A DNA stretch of 64,000 nucleotides from Planctomycetota bacterium. GTDB lineage: Bacteria > Planctomycetota > B15-G4. The notes under the pieces are model-generated. The model made no database searches. It was not told where the DNA came from and saw only the letters and a list, made by a program, of their open reading frames with translations. Location: NCBI GenBank assembly GCA_029259745.1, contig JAJDEO010000031.1, positions 67,001 to 131,000 on the forward strand. Direction: 5' to 3'. A program made the position numbers and the translations under genes. Each line of letters starts with the position of its first letter. Within the stretch, counting starts at the first letter, position 1. Positions 1 through 7,047 of the stretch are shown here, piece by piece.

Positions 1-1
1 G

Positions 2-451
2 AAAGAAGCTCGCGAAGCCAACGCGATCGCCGACGAGCGTCAACCGAACGCCTTCGTGCACCTCAACGCGATCGGCAAGCTGCACCTCCGCCGCGGCGAG
101 TTCAGCGCCGCCATCGAGCCGCTGCGGCGGGCGATCAGTGCGCACCGCGGGCTCGGCTCCGAGGAAACCTACTGGTCGCTCGGCCGTGCCTATCTCTACA
201 CGCATCGGCTCGAAGAAGCTTGGATCGTCTTCTACGACTTGATCGGGATCCATGCGTACCACGAGATCCGACCGTCGTTGCTGCTCGACGCCGCAGAGAC
301 GCTGCTGTTCCTCGATCGCAACCCGGCCTTCGTGCGCACGCTGCTGCGTTGGTACGTCGAGCGCGTCGACGAACCGTCCGAGCGACTCGCCGAACTCCAG
401 CGTCATCTCGCACAGCAGCTCGAACGCCCGCCGCGCCCGCGCGAGCGCTGA
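2..451 (+). CDS. TPR-repeat protein, C-terminal part (5' end outside window)
   Basis: The frame is open from the first bases of the window to a TGA at 449-451, so about 149 codons of a longer gene are present. The visible part contains helical TPR-like pairs, for example a stretch with GKLHLRRGEFSAAIEPLRRA followed by YWSLGRAYLYTHRLEEAW, typical of scaffolds for protein contacts. It ends in a short basic Pro/Arg tail. The stop lies directly against the end of the convergent kinase gene, with no spacer. The gene could be a free TPR protein or the end of a TPR-containing enzyme; the window cannot tell. A GTG at 56 is in frame, but the reading frame continues upstream of it, so I treat the gene as truncated by the window edge. 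Confidence 0.7.
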   Translation, partial: KEAREANAIADERQPNAFVHLNAIGKLHLRRGEFSAAIEPLRRAISAHRGLGSEETYWSLGRAYLYTHRLEEAWIVFYDLIGIHAYHEIRPSLLLDAAETLLFLDRNPAFVRTLLRWYVERVDEPSERLAELQRHLAQQLERPPRPRER

Positions 452-3145
452 TCAGCGCGACGTGCTCACCGACGCGTCGAGCCAGGCCCGCGCCGTGTCG
501 GCCTCGGCGCGACGCCCGGCCGCCTCGTAGAGCGCAACCATGCGCGTGAGACACGCCGTGACGGTCCAGTGCCCGGCCCCGTAGGCGCGCCGTACGTCAG
601 GTTCGAGGGCCTCGAGAACGGCGATCGCCTCGTCTTCACGCTCGGCGGCTGACAGCATGTCGGCCAGGGCGACGGTGGCGTCGATCACGGTGAAGCTCGC
701 AGCCGGATGAGCGCGCGACAGGCGTCCGTGAGCCGCGAGCGCGCGTGCCGCCGCGGCACGGGCATCCCCGAGTTCGAAGAGCACGTGCGCGTGCTGAAGA
801 AGCGCGCGTCCGGCCAGGGCATCACCGCCGCGTGTCGCAAGCGTGTCCGAGACGGTTTCGATCACAACGAGCGCCTCGTCGAGACGCCCGACCGACCAGA
901 GCGCCCGGGCGAGATCGATCTGCAGGTTCAGGGTGGCAACGTGTTCAGCGCCACGACGGGCGCGCGAGGCCTCCAGTGCCTCCTCGAAGAGAGCGACGGC
1001 CTTGTCGCCCTGCTCCGTCCCGAGATAGAGCGCCGCGAGTTCACTGCGAGCTGCCGCGGTCCGCACGGACGTCGACAGCCGCTCACCGAGCACATCCAGC
1101 GCCGCTCGATAGTGCTCTTCGGCGACGTCGTAGAGTCGGCGTTGACGCGCGAGGTTCCCGAGCAACACCCGCGACGACGCGACGTCCTCGCGTGCGCGCA
1201 GCGCCTGCTCTGGGTCGACATCTCCAGCGGACCGCTCGAAGTGCTCCAACCACGCTTCGCGCAAGCCCAGCGCAGCCGCCGCCGACACCTCGGCCGCCTC
1301 GCCTTCGCCGAGTGAGTAGTCGAGCATCGCGAGATTGAAGAGCGCGTCGGCGTGCTCGTGTCCTGCGATGTCCGCGCCCAGGCGCTCGGCCATGGCGAGG
1401 GCCGCGTCGAGCATCTCGCGCGCTTCGGCGTCGCGCCCACGACGCGCCAGCACGACTCCGACGTCGCCAAGCGCAGCGCACACGTCGCGATGGTCGGACG
1501 CATGCTCGGCGCGCCGCAGCTCGAGCACACGCTCGTACTCGGCCAGCGCGGCATCGAAGCGTCCGAGCCCTTCGTAGGAGTGGCCGAGTGCCTTGCGGAG
1601 CGCGACTTCGACCTCTGGTTCGTCGGCGAACTTCTCCGTTGCCATCGTCGAGGCCTCGTCGAGCATCTCGGCGACAGTCACGTTGGCCCCGCGCACGCTG
1701 GGGTCCGCGGAGCGAAAGATGTCGAGCAGGAAACGGTTCACGATCGTGTTGATGCGGTCCGCCTTGGCCAGCGTGTCGTAACTGGTCGCGAGCTGGTCAT
1801 GCGCGTGCCCGAGAACTCGGTTGTGGATCGCGAGTGCGATCGGCGTGGCGAGCACGACGAAGAGCGCCAGCGCGGCCGCCGTGGCTGCGGCGGGATTGCG
1901 ACGCATCCAGCGCCCGACGCGCGTGAGCGTGCCGACCGGTCGCACGTGCAGGGGCTGATAGTCGAGAAAGCGCAGCAGGTCGGCGGCCATCTCCGCGGCC
2001 GAGGGATAGCGACGCGCCGGGTCCTTCTCGAGCGCCGTCAGGCAGATCGTCTCGAGGTCGCGCGGCACGGACGGATTGCGTTTGCGCGGCGAGGCGGGCT
2101 CGTTGCCGTGGATGCGCTTGAAGACCTCGTGGTTCGTGCGACCCTCGAAGGGGCGCGTCAACGTCAGCAGCTCATAGAGCGTGACGCCGAGGGAGTAGAC
2201 GTCCGTGCGCGCGTCTGTCTCGTCGCCATGGGCCTGTTCGGGCGAGACGTAGTACGGCGTGCCCGTGAAGTCACCCGTCATCGTCAGCGACGAGTTCGAC
2301 TCGGTGTGCGCGAGCCCGAAGTCGAACAGCTGCGCGCGACCATCCTGGCTCACGAGGATGTTGCTCGGCTTGACGTCGCGGTGAACGATGCCATGCCTGT
2401 GCGCGTGCTCGAGAGCGTCCGCGACGTCGAGCACGAGACGGCAGATCGCCTGGACGTAGGCACGTCCCCATTCGCGCGGGAGCGTCACCACGGGGACGTC
2501 GTCGTCGGCGGTCTTGGGCAGTGGTTCGTCGCTCTCGCGCTCGACGGCCGCGAGGAACGTCGCGCGACCGAGATCCGTCGAGTCGAGCTTGTCGGCTGAG
2601 ATCTCGAGTCCGCGCAGCGACGCGATCACGGCGTCGAGCGTGCGCCCCTCGACGAACTCCATCGTGAAATACGGTTGACCGTCATCCTCGCCGACGTCGT
2701 AGACAGGCACGATGCAGGGGTGACGCAAGCTCGCCACCGCGCGCGTCTCCCGGCGGAAGCGTTCGAGCGCGCGCTCGCTCTGGACGAGCTGCGACGGCAG
2801 GGCCTTGAGTGCCACGACGCGCGACAAGCGCGTGTCCTCGGCGAGATAGACAACTCCCATCCCGCCGCGGCCGAGCGGCCGCAAGATGCGGTAGTGGCCG
2901 AGGCGCCGGCCGCTGCCCGCGAGCCCGGTGCCGACGAGCACGCGGACATTCGCGACGATCTCGTCGGCGTGCTCGGGGTGCTCGCGGCAGAAATCTTCGA
3001 AGGCCTCGTCGCCGTCGGCATCGAGACGCTCGAGACCTTCAGCGATCAGCAATCCGAGCGGCGTCAGGCCCAAACCGTCTCCGTCACCGTCGATCCGCCC
3101 GGGATCGTCGGCTCCATCGGAAGGAGGCGTCTCGATGTCGACCAT
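452..3145 (-). CDS. Membrane Ser/Thr protein kinase with C-terminal TPR sensor region
   Basis: An 897-aa PknB-type (Hanks) kinase. A short acidic N-terminal region precedes the kinase domain at about 84-395. Visible motifs are the glycine loop LGRGGMG (91-97), the ATP-anchoring Lys in VALK (111-114), the catalytic loop HRDVKPSN (255-262), DFG (275-277) and an activation segment ending in GTPYYVSPEQ. The domain holds a roughly 45-residue acidic insert before the catalytic loop. A single membrane segment lies at about 418-440. The rest, about 460-890, is TPR-like and probably lies outside the cytoplasm if the kinase domain is inside. This kinase-TM-TPR layout is common in Planctomycetota. The gene diverges from an ECF sigma gene, which suggests a signalling pair, but that is inference from position only. 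Confidence 0.9.
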   Translation of the reverse strand: MVDIETPPSDGADDPGRIDGDGDGLGLTPLGLLIAEGLERLDADGDEAFEDFCREHPEHADEIVANVRVLVGTGLAGSGRRLGHYRILRPLGRGGMGVVYLAEDTRLSRVVALKALPSQLVQSERALERFRRETRAVASLRHPCIVPVYDVGEDDGQPYFTMEFVEGRTLDAVIASLRGLEISADKLDSTDLGRATFLAAVERESDEPLPKTADDDVPVVTLPREWGRAYVQAICRLVLDVADALEHAHRHGIVHRDVKPSNILVSQDGRAQLFDFGLAHTESNSSLTMTGDFTGTPYYVSPEQAHGDETDARTDVYSLGVTLYELLTLTRPFEGRTNHEVFKRIHGNEPASPRKRNPSVPRDLETICLTALEKDPARRYPSAAEMAADLLRFLDYQPLHVRPVGTLTRVGRWMRRNPAAATAAALALFVVLATPIALAIHNRVLGHAHDQLATSYDTLAKADRINTIVNRFLLDIFRSADPSVRGANVTVAEMLDEASTMATEKFADEPEVEVALRKALGHSYEGLGRFDAALAEYERVLELRRAEHASDHRDVCAALGDVGVVLARRGRDAEAREMLDAALAMAERLGADIAGHEHADALFNLAMLDYSLGEGEAAEVSAAAALGLREAWLEHFERSAGDVDPEQALRAREDVASSRVLLGNLARQRRLYDVAEEHYRAALDVLGERLSTSVRTAAARSELAALYLGTEQGDKAVALFEEALEASRARRGAEHVATLNLQIDLARALWSVGRLDEALVVIETVSDTLATRGGDALAGRALLQHAHVLFELGDARAAAARALAAHGRLSRAHPAASFTVIDATVALADMLSAAEREDEAIAVLEALEPDVRRAYGAGHWTVTACLTRMVALYEAAGRRAEADTARAWLDASVSTSR

Positions 3146-3191
3146 CGCTCCTCGGAGTGCGGCCAGGATTCGCGCGCTCGGACACGCGCAC

Positions 3192-3219
3192 GTAATACTT
3201 TGACACTACACTGCTACAA
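3192..3219 (-). promoter_or_regulatory. Possible sigma-70-type promoter of the kinase gene
   Basis: On the minus strand, TTGTAG (3219-3214) and TATTAC (3197-3192) are separated by 16 nt and lie about 45 nt upstream of the kinase ATG. The match to the consensus is only moderate. Confidence 0.28.
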
Positions 3220-3277
3220 CCGAGGTGGCTGCGGGTTCGTCTCGATCGTCGGGTAGGGCGCACGACGGCGAACCTTC

Positions 3278-3310
3278 GACAGCAGCGGTTTTGACAGCAG
3301 CGGTGCTGTC
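3278..3310. repeat. 12-bp direct repeat merging into a hairpin, upstream of the ECF sigma gene
   Basis: GACAGCAGCGGT occurs at 3278-3289 and again at 3293-3304. The second copy forms an inverted repeat, GACAGC (3293-3298) with GCTGTC (3305-3310) around a 6-nt loop. It lies in the kinase/sigma divergent spacer, 92 nt upstream of the proposed sigma start. It may be an operator; this is inference. Confidence 0.4.
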
Positions 3311-3401
3311 AGATGCCGCACGCTGCCGCGGTCATGAGCGGCGGTGCGGACCGCTCGCCATCCACGTCGCCCAACTCCATCGCTGTGAGGTGCCTCTCAC
3401 G

Positions 3402-3989
3402 ATGACGCAACGTCCGCCGAGTGAATCGGATTCGTCCGACATCCCGGTCGAGGAGTGGCTCGAGCGATACATTCCTCAGCTCACTGGATACATCCGGAGT
3501 CGCACCGACCGCATTCTCGCTGCGCGTGAGTCGACATCCGATCTCGTCCAGTCGGTCTGCCGCGAAGTCTTGCAGCATATGGACCGCTTCGAGCACCGCA
3601 GTGAGGCCGGGTTCCGCCAATGGCTGTTCCGCACGGCCGAGCGCAAGATCATCGATCGCTACCGCTACCACACGGCCGAGCGTCGCCACCCCGGGCGGGA
3701 AGATCACAACGAACTTCGTTTGCTCGACGAGGCGCTCTTCCAGACGCCGAGCCAAGATGCGATGGCGCGCGAGGAACTCGAACGAGTCAAGGCGACGTTC
3801 TCGGCGCTGCCGGCTCACTATCAGCGCGTGATCGTGCTCGCGCGCGTCGACGGCCTCTCACACGCCGAGATCTCCGAGCGCGTCGGCAAGTCGTCCGACG
3901 CGGTGCGCAACATCCTCTACCGCGGGCTCGCGACGATGTCGCTGGCGCTCACCAATCGCCCGTCGTCGAACAAGCGCGACAAGGCCTGA
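3402..3989 (+). CDS. ECF-type RNA polymerase sigma factor (sigma-70 family)
   Basis: A 195-aa protein with the two helical regions of extracytoplasmic-function sigma factors. Region 2 is at about 45-95 (core contact and -10 recognition, ending in RTAERKIIDRYR). Region 4 is at about 131-183, with LPAHYQRVIVLARVDGLSHAEI and a helix-turn-helix reading VGKSSDAVRNILYRGL. The frame is open well upstream, but I choose ATG 3402 because the protein then has a normal ECF length and GTGAGG (3385-3390) is a possible ribosome site. No anti-sigma gene follows. The divergent neighbour is a Ser/Thr kinase, so control by phosphorylation is an alternative to a classical anti-sigma factor (inference). The gene ends just before a strong hairpin at 4026-4068. 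Confidence 0.85.
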   Translation: MTQRPPSESDSSDIPVEEWLERYIPQLTGYIRSRTDRILAARESTSDLVQSVCREVLQHMDRFEHRSEAGFRQWLFRTAERKIIDRYRYHTAERRHPGREDHNELRLLDEALFQTPSQDAMAREELERVKATFSALPAHYQRVIVLARVDGLSHAEISERVGKSSDAVRNILYRGLATMSLALTNRPSSNKRDKA

Positions 3990-4025
3990 GCGGTCCGGCG
4001 AGCGACAACGTGCGCGGGAGGAATA

Positions 4026-4068
4026 GAGACGAGGGCCGGGCCCCACACAGTGTCCCGACCCTCGTCTC
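4026..4068 (+). terminator. Terminator-like hairpin after the ECF sigma gene
   Basis: GAGACGAGGGCCGGG (4026-4040) pairs with CCCGACCCTCGTCTC (4054-4068) with one mismatch and a 13-nt loop. There is no T-tract, as in the other hairpins of this window, so termination may depend on the hairpin alone or on Rho. Confidence 0.6.
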
Positions 4069-4121
4069 GGATCCGACGGCGTCGCGGTCCGCAAGGAGAG
4101 CCGCCTCGCCCTCAGACCTAT

Positions 4122-4243
4122 CAGTGCGTTGGAAAACTCATTCGGCGTGCGACGCGTACCCAGTCGCCCTCATCGAGGCGAGATGCCTCGATGAGAACAA
4201 CTGGTCACGCACCGCTCATCCGAAGCAGTTTTTCAACACGCTG
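4122..4243. repeat. MITE-like short element with terminal inverted repeats and internal hairpin
   Basis: The left arm (4122-4145, containing CGTTGGAAAACTCATTCGG) and right arm (4220-4243, containing CCGAAGCAGTTTTTCAACA) match in inverted orientation at 19 of 24 positions. Between them lies a perfect 11-bp hairpin, CTCATCGAGGC (4169-4179) and GCCTCGATGAG (4185-4195), with a 5-nt loop. A related left part recurs at 44518. The 122-bp length, inverted ends and lack of a gene fit a non-autonomous transposable element or a REP-type palindrome. The ends resemble sequences I recall at insertion-sequence termini; that is memory, not a search result. Confidence 0.55.
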
Positions 4244-4576
4244 CTTTGAGGGGTCGAACCGTTGCCTCGCTTTCGGCTTCCCACGTCACCGATCGCGACA
4301 CGACGCCTCGACAGAGTCCTCTTCGGCCGCGCTCCCCAGCGAGCTTGACGTCTGGTTGAGGAATGCCCCATCGGCGGAGTCGCGTCCAACAGGGACGCAC
4401 TTTCACGGGTAGAGTTTCTGTGCAGGGGGCGCGTCGCACTCTCACCACTCGCTCCTCACCACGCAGCGGCAACCGCCCCCTGCGCTCGATCACCGACCAC
4501 AGCCGGCTCAGATCGACGGCGCGTCGCCACGGACGCCTTGCCTCACAGCCAGCGAATCGGTGGGATGACGCCCTCG

Positions 4577-4653
4577 GTCCCCGTAGCTCAGCTGGATAGA
4601 GCATCGGATTTCTAATCCGACGGTCGCAGGTTCAAGTCCTGCCGGGGACGCCA
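4577..4653 (+). tRNA. tRNA-Arg (anticodon TCT)
   Basis: A complete cloverleaf can be read. The acceptor arm GTCCCCG (4577-4583) pairs with CGGGGAC (4643-4649). A D arm begins GCTCAG, the anticodon stem TCGGA/TCCGA encloses the loop TTTCTAA, and the T arm contains GGTTCAAGTCC. The middle bases of the anticodon loop are TCT, which reads AGA codons. The discriminator is G (4650) and the CCA end is encoded (4651-4653). Its 3' end lies 6 bp from the end of the convergent His-rich gene. Confidence 0.95.
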
Positions 4654-4659
4654 TACGTC

Positions 4660-5625
4660 TCAGAAGTGGCGGCTGATACCCACGACGACGCCATCGTCGA
4701 TGTCTTCGGGGCCACCGATCGGGACGCGGTAGCCCGCGCGCACGGCCCAGGTGCTTCCGAGCTGGTGCGTGATGCCCACGAGCACTTCGGCCGTGTCGCG
4801 CCCGCGGTCGTCGCCGCGCACCGCCGTGCGACCGGTGAGTTCGAGCGTCGCGGCCGTGAGACGGTGCTCGACGGGGCCGGGTGCCGGAGCGTGGCCCGAC
4901 TCGTCGATCACGTAGACGAGGCCGCCGCGGTAGAAGAACTCGATGTCGTCGCTCTCGAAGCCGTACTCGGCCCCCACCTGCGCCCCGGCCTGGAAGTCAC
5001 GGCCGAGATCGAACCAGGCCGAGAGGGACGGCGCGACGGCCCACTCGCCGCTGCCCGTGTCCTTGCGCGCCGAGCCCGTGGGCGCCGAGACCTCGAGGTT
5101 CGCGGACAGCAGGTGAGTGTCGGAGGCGTCGAGCACCCAGCGGGGCGCGACGGCAATGTCGCCGAGGCCTGAGTTGGCGCGCTCGCCGTCGGCGTCGACG
5201 CGCACCCACGGTGCCTCGATCGCGATGCCGAACGTCTCGCTGAAGGCCCACTCGAGCTCGGCCTCGAGCTCGAGCTCGTCTTCGTCGTCACCGCGCGTGC
5301 GAACGGCGTCGATGAACAGTTCGCGCCCGAGGAACGCCGGCTCGAAGCCGAACGGGTGCACGTACGGCGTGCCGAGCGGGCTCGCGTGACCGTGCGGTGG
5401 CCCATGGTCGTGAGCCTGTCCGTCACCGTGCACGTCGGACTCGTCGTGAGCGTGCTCGTGACCGTCATCGTCGGCGTGAACGCCGGCGGACGCGTGATCG
5501 TGCGCGTGCTCGACCGTGGCCTCGTCATCGAGGCCCGTCCGCACCGTCTGGACCGGGGAAGGCCCGGCGCAGCCGAGGAGTGAGAAAAGGGCGACGAGGA
5601 GGATGACGGCGACGTGGATCTTCAT
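4660..5625 (-). CDS. His-rich outer-membrane lipoprotein, probable metal-handling barrel
   Basis: A 321-aa protein with a lipoprotein signal peptide ending in LLGC (Cys19). A low-complexity segment at about 40-80 follows, with 12 histidines in roughly 40 residues mixed with Asp and Glu, a typical metal-binding spacer. Residues from about 95 on have the alternating pattern of an outer-membrane beta-barrel and end in the terminal aromatic His-Phe often seen in barrel proteins. I start at ATG 5625 because it begins a clean signal peptide (MKIHVAVILL); in-frame ATGs also lie at 5631 and 5637. The gene diverges from a Fur-family regulator with a palindrome at 5646-5661 between them, suggesting metal-dependent control, with zinc the best guess. 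The barrel family is not recognised with certainty; a role in metal uptake, binding or efflux is inference. Confidence 0.72.
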   Translation of the reverse strand: MKIHVAVILLVALFSLLGCAGPSPVQTVRTGLDDEATVEHAHDHASAGVHADDDGHEHAHDESDVHGDGQAHDHGPPHGHASPLGTPYVHPFGFEPAFLGRELFIDAVRTRGDDEDELELEAELEWAFSETFGIAIEAPWVRVDADGERANSGLGDIAVAPRWVLDASDTHLLSANLEVSAPTGSARKDTGSGEWAVAPSLSAWFDLGRDFQAGAQVGAEYGFESDDIEFFYRGGLVYVIDESGHAPAPGPVEHRLTAATLELTGRTAVRGDDRGRDTAEVLVGITHQLGSTWAVRAGYRVPIGGPEDIDDGVVVGISRHF

Positions 5626-5645
5626 GGGCATGACCATCGCCTACA

Positions 5646-5661
5646 TGCCAATGCATTTGCA
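5646..5661. promoter_or_regulatory. Candidate Fur/Zur-family operator palindrome
   Basis: TGCCAATGCATTTGCA equals its reverse complement at 14 of 16 positions. A second half-site, TGCATT, follows at 5664-5669. It sits in the 76-bp spacer between the His-rich lipoprotein and the Fur-family gene, where a shared operator controlling both would be expected. Confidence 0.5.
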
Positions 5662-5701
5662 ACTGCATTCCGACAGAATCAAGCGCTACACTCGTCGCGC
5701 C

Positions 5702-6076
5702 ATGCGAATGACCATCCAACGCCGCGCAATCCTCGACGCGCTCCGGCGTGTCCAACGCCCGCTGACGCCCAAGGAGATCCTCGAAGAGGCTTCCGCCGAG
5801 GCCGAGGATCTGAGCCTCACGACGGTTTACCGCAACCTCAAGGCTCTCACGGCGTCAGGAGCGCTCACCGTCGTGGAGGTCTTCGGACAGCCGCCCCGGT
5901 ACGAACTCGCGGGGCTCGACCACCACCACCACTTCCTCTGCCAGGTCTGCGATCGGCTCTTCGACGTCGAAGGCTGCCCCGGCACGTTGGCCTCCATGGC
6001 GCCTCCTGGCTTCGCCGTGCTCGGTCACTCCGTGCTGCTCACGGGCCAGTGCGCGGAGTGCGGCGAGAGCAGCTGA
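5702..6076 (+). CDS. Fur-family metalloregulator (Zur/Fur/PerR type)
   Basis: A 124-aa protein, slightly shorter than typical Fur. The N-terminal winged helix includes MTIQRRAILDALRR and the recognition-helix region DLSLTTVYRNLKAL. The dimerisation half carries the metal cluster DHHHHFLCQVC at about 77-87 and a closing CAEC, giving the two CxxC pairs of the structural zinc site found in many Fur and Zur proteins. ATG 5702 gives the normal family start; the frame is open further upstream but runs through the neighbour's promoter. It faces away from a His-rich outer-membrane lipoprotein, which favours zinc (Zur) over iron or peroxide as the signal. That choice is inference, since the family cannot be assigned to one metal by eye. 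A possible -10 element TACACT (5687-5692) lies close to the ATG, so the upstream palindrome could allow autoregulation. Confidence 0.85.
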   Translation: MRMTIQRRAILDALRRVQRPLTPKEILEEASAEAEDLSLTTVYRNLKALTASGALTVVEVFGQPPRYELAGLDHHHHFLCQVCDRLFDVEGCPGTLASMAPPGFAVLGHSVLLTGQCAECGESS

Positions 6077-6286
6077 CCAGCGGCGTGCTTGCGAGAGCAC
6101 GCCGTCCGCTTCCGAGGCGTTCGAGGGCTCTCGATCGTGGGATCCCGCGCGCGGTGCACAATGGTCGTGTCACTCGGTCGCCGAGGTCTTCGTCGGCCGA
6201 GCCATGACAACCTCGCCCGGTGCACGGCGCTGCCTTGGACGGTCTGCCCGCCGTGCCGCCGAGCTCATGCATCCCAGGAGAGTTCC

Positions 6287-6925
6287 ATGAACCTCACGAC
6301 AATCCTCCAGACGACGAGCCTCGCGCTTGCGCTCTCGGTGCCCGCAGCAACTCAGGAAGTCGCCGTCACGGGCGTGGTCAAGCCGATCGGCGCGCCCGTC
6401 TGCGCCGGTGCGACCCACGAACTCGAGTGCACGGACGTCACTCTCGCGAGCGCCGTCATCGACCTCGACGCGCTCATCGGCCAGAACGTGCGCCTCACGG
6501 GCAAGCTCACCGGCGCGCCCTGCGCCACCCTCGACGTCGGCGCAAGCGAGCCGCCGGTCGCAACACTCATCTCGTGCGGCAACCCCGTGCCGGGATGCGG
6601 CATGCGCTTTCGCGTCGGCCCCTCAGGCGTCATCGGTCAGTACTGGCTGTTCTACTCGCCGTTCAGCGACGTCGTTCCGCTAAGTCCGCAGAAAGGAACG
6701 CTGCTCCTCGGCAACCCCTTCTTCTTGCTCGCCAGTGGATTGACGTTCGGCGACGAGGCGGCCGTCGACATCGTGTTGCCGTCCGACACGAGCCTGACCG
6801 GCGTCGAGGTCTTCCTCCAGGGCGCGCGGCGCGACGTCGGGCCCGTGGGTCCGATCCAGTTCAGCAACGCGATCTGCTTCACGATCCTCGGTCCGTCCCC
6901 ACCGTGCGTGTCGACCGACTGCTGA
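6287..6925 (+). CDS. Secreted protein of unknown function
   Basis: A 212-aa protein with an N-terminal signal peptide (MNLTTILQTTSLALALSVPA, cleavage likely after AAT). ATG 6287 is supported by AGGAG at 6276-6280. The mature part contains Cys residues in spaced pairs (PVCAG/LECTD, APCAT/ISCGN, PGCGM and a Cys-rich end PPCVSTDC), suggesting disulfides in an exported beta-rich domain. A middle segment resembles the C-terminal module of the metzincin-like protein at 7048-8763, since both read like short Planctomycetota secreted domains, but I cannot name a family. It is followed by a strong terminator shared with the convergent protease gene. Confidence 0.65.
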   Translation: MNLTTILQTTSLALALSVPAATQEVAVTGVVKPIGAPVCAGATHELECTDVTLASAVIDLDALIGQNVRLTGKLTGAPCATLDVGASEPPVATLISCGNPVPGCGMRFRVGPSGVIGQYWLFYSPFSDVVPLSPQKGTLLLGNPFFLLASGLTFGDEAAVDIVLPSDTSLTGVEVFLQGARRDVGPVGPIQFSNAICFTILGPSPPCVSTDC

Positions 6926-6979
6926 GACCGGCCGGGCGCATGTGACACTCGCGCCACGCGCGAGGCGCACCTTGGAACG

Positions 6980-7022
6980 CAGACACCGCGGGCGGGACCG
7001 TGTGGCCCACCCGCGGTGTCTG
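6980..7022. terminator. Bidirectional terminator hairpin between convergent genes
   Basis: CAGACACCGCGGGCGGG (6980-6996) pairs with CCCACCCGCGGTGTCTG (7006-7022), 17-bp arms with one mismatch and a 9-nt loop. It lies between the ends of the genes at 6925 (+) and 7048 (-). No T-tract is present on either side. Confidence 0.72.
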
Positions 7023-7047
7023 TCGAAGCGAACGCGAGGTGCGTGCG

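Larger units (their letters stand above)
3990..4576. other. 587-bp intergenic region: terminator, MITE-like repeat, otherwise no gene seen
   Basis: No reading frame here looks protein-like. The region holds a terminator hairpin at 4026-4068 and a short element with inverted ends at 4122-4243. The remaining bases up to the tRNA carry no feature I can support. Confidence 0.6.

Noticed and set aside
3200-3220. TTGACA followed by TACAAC on the plus strand as a promoter for the sigma gene
   Set aside because: The spacing is only 9 nt, too short for a sigma-70 promoter.
4122-4243. Element considered as an integron attC site
   Set aside because: The GTTGGAA at the left end does not fit the GTTRRRY core and there is no integrase or cassette array nearby.
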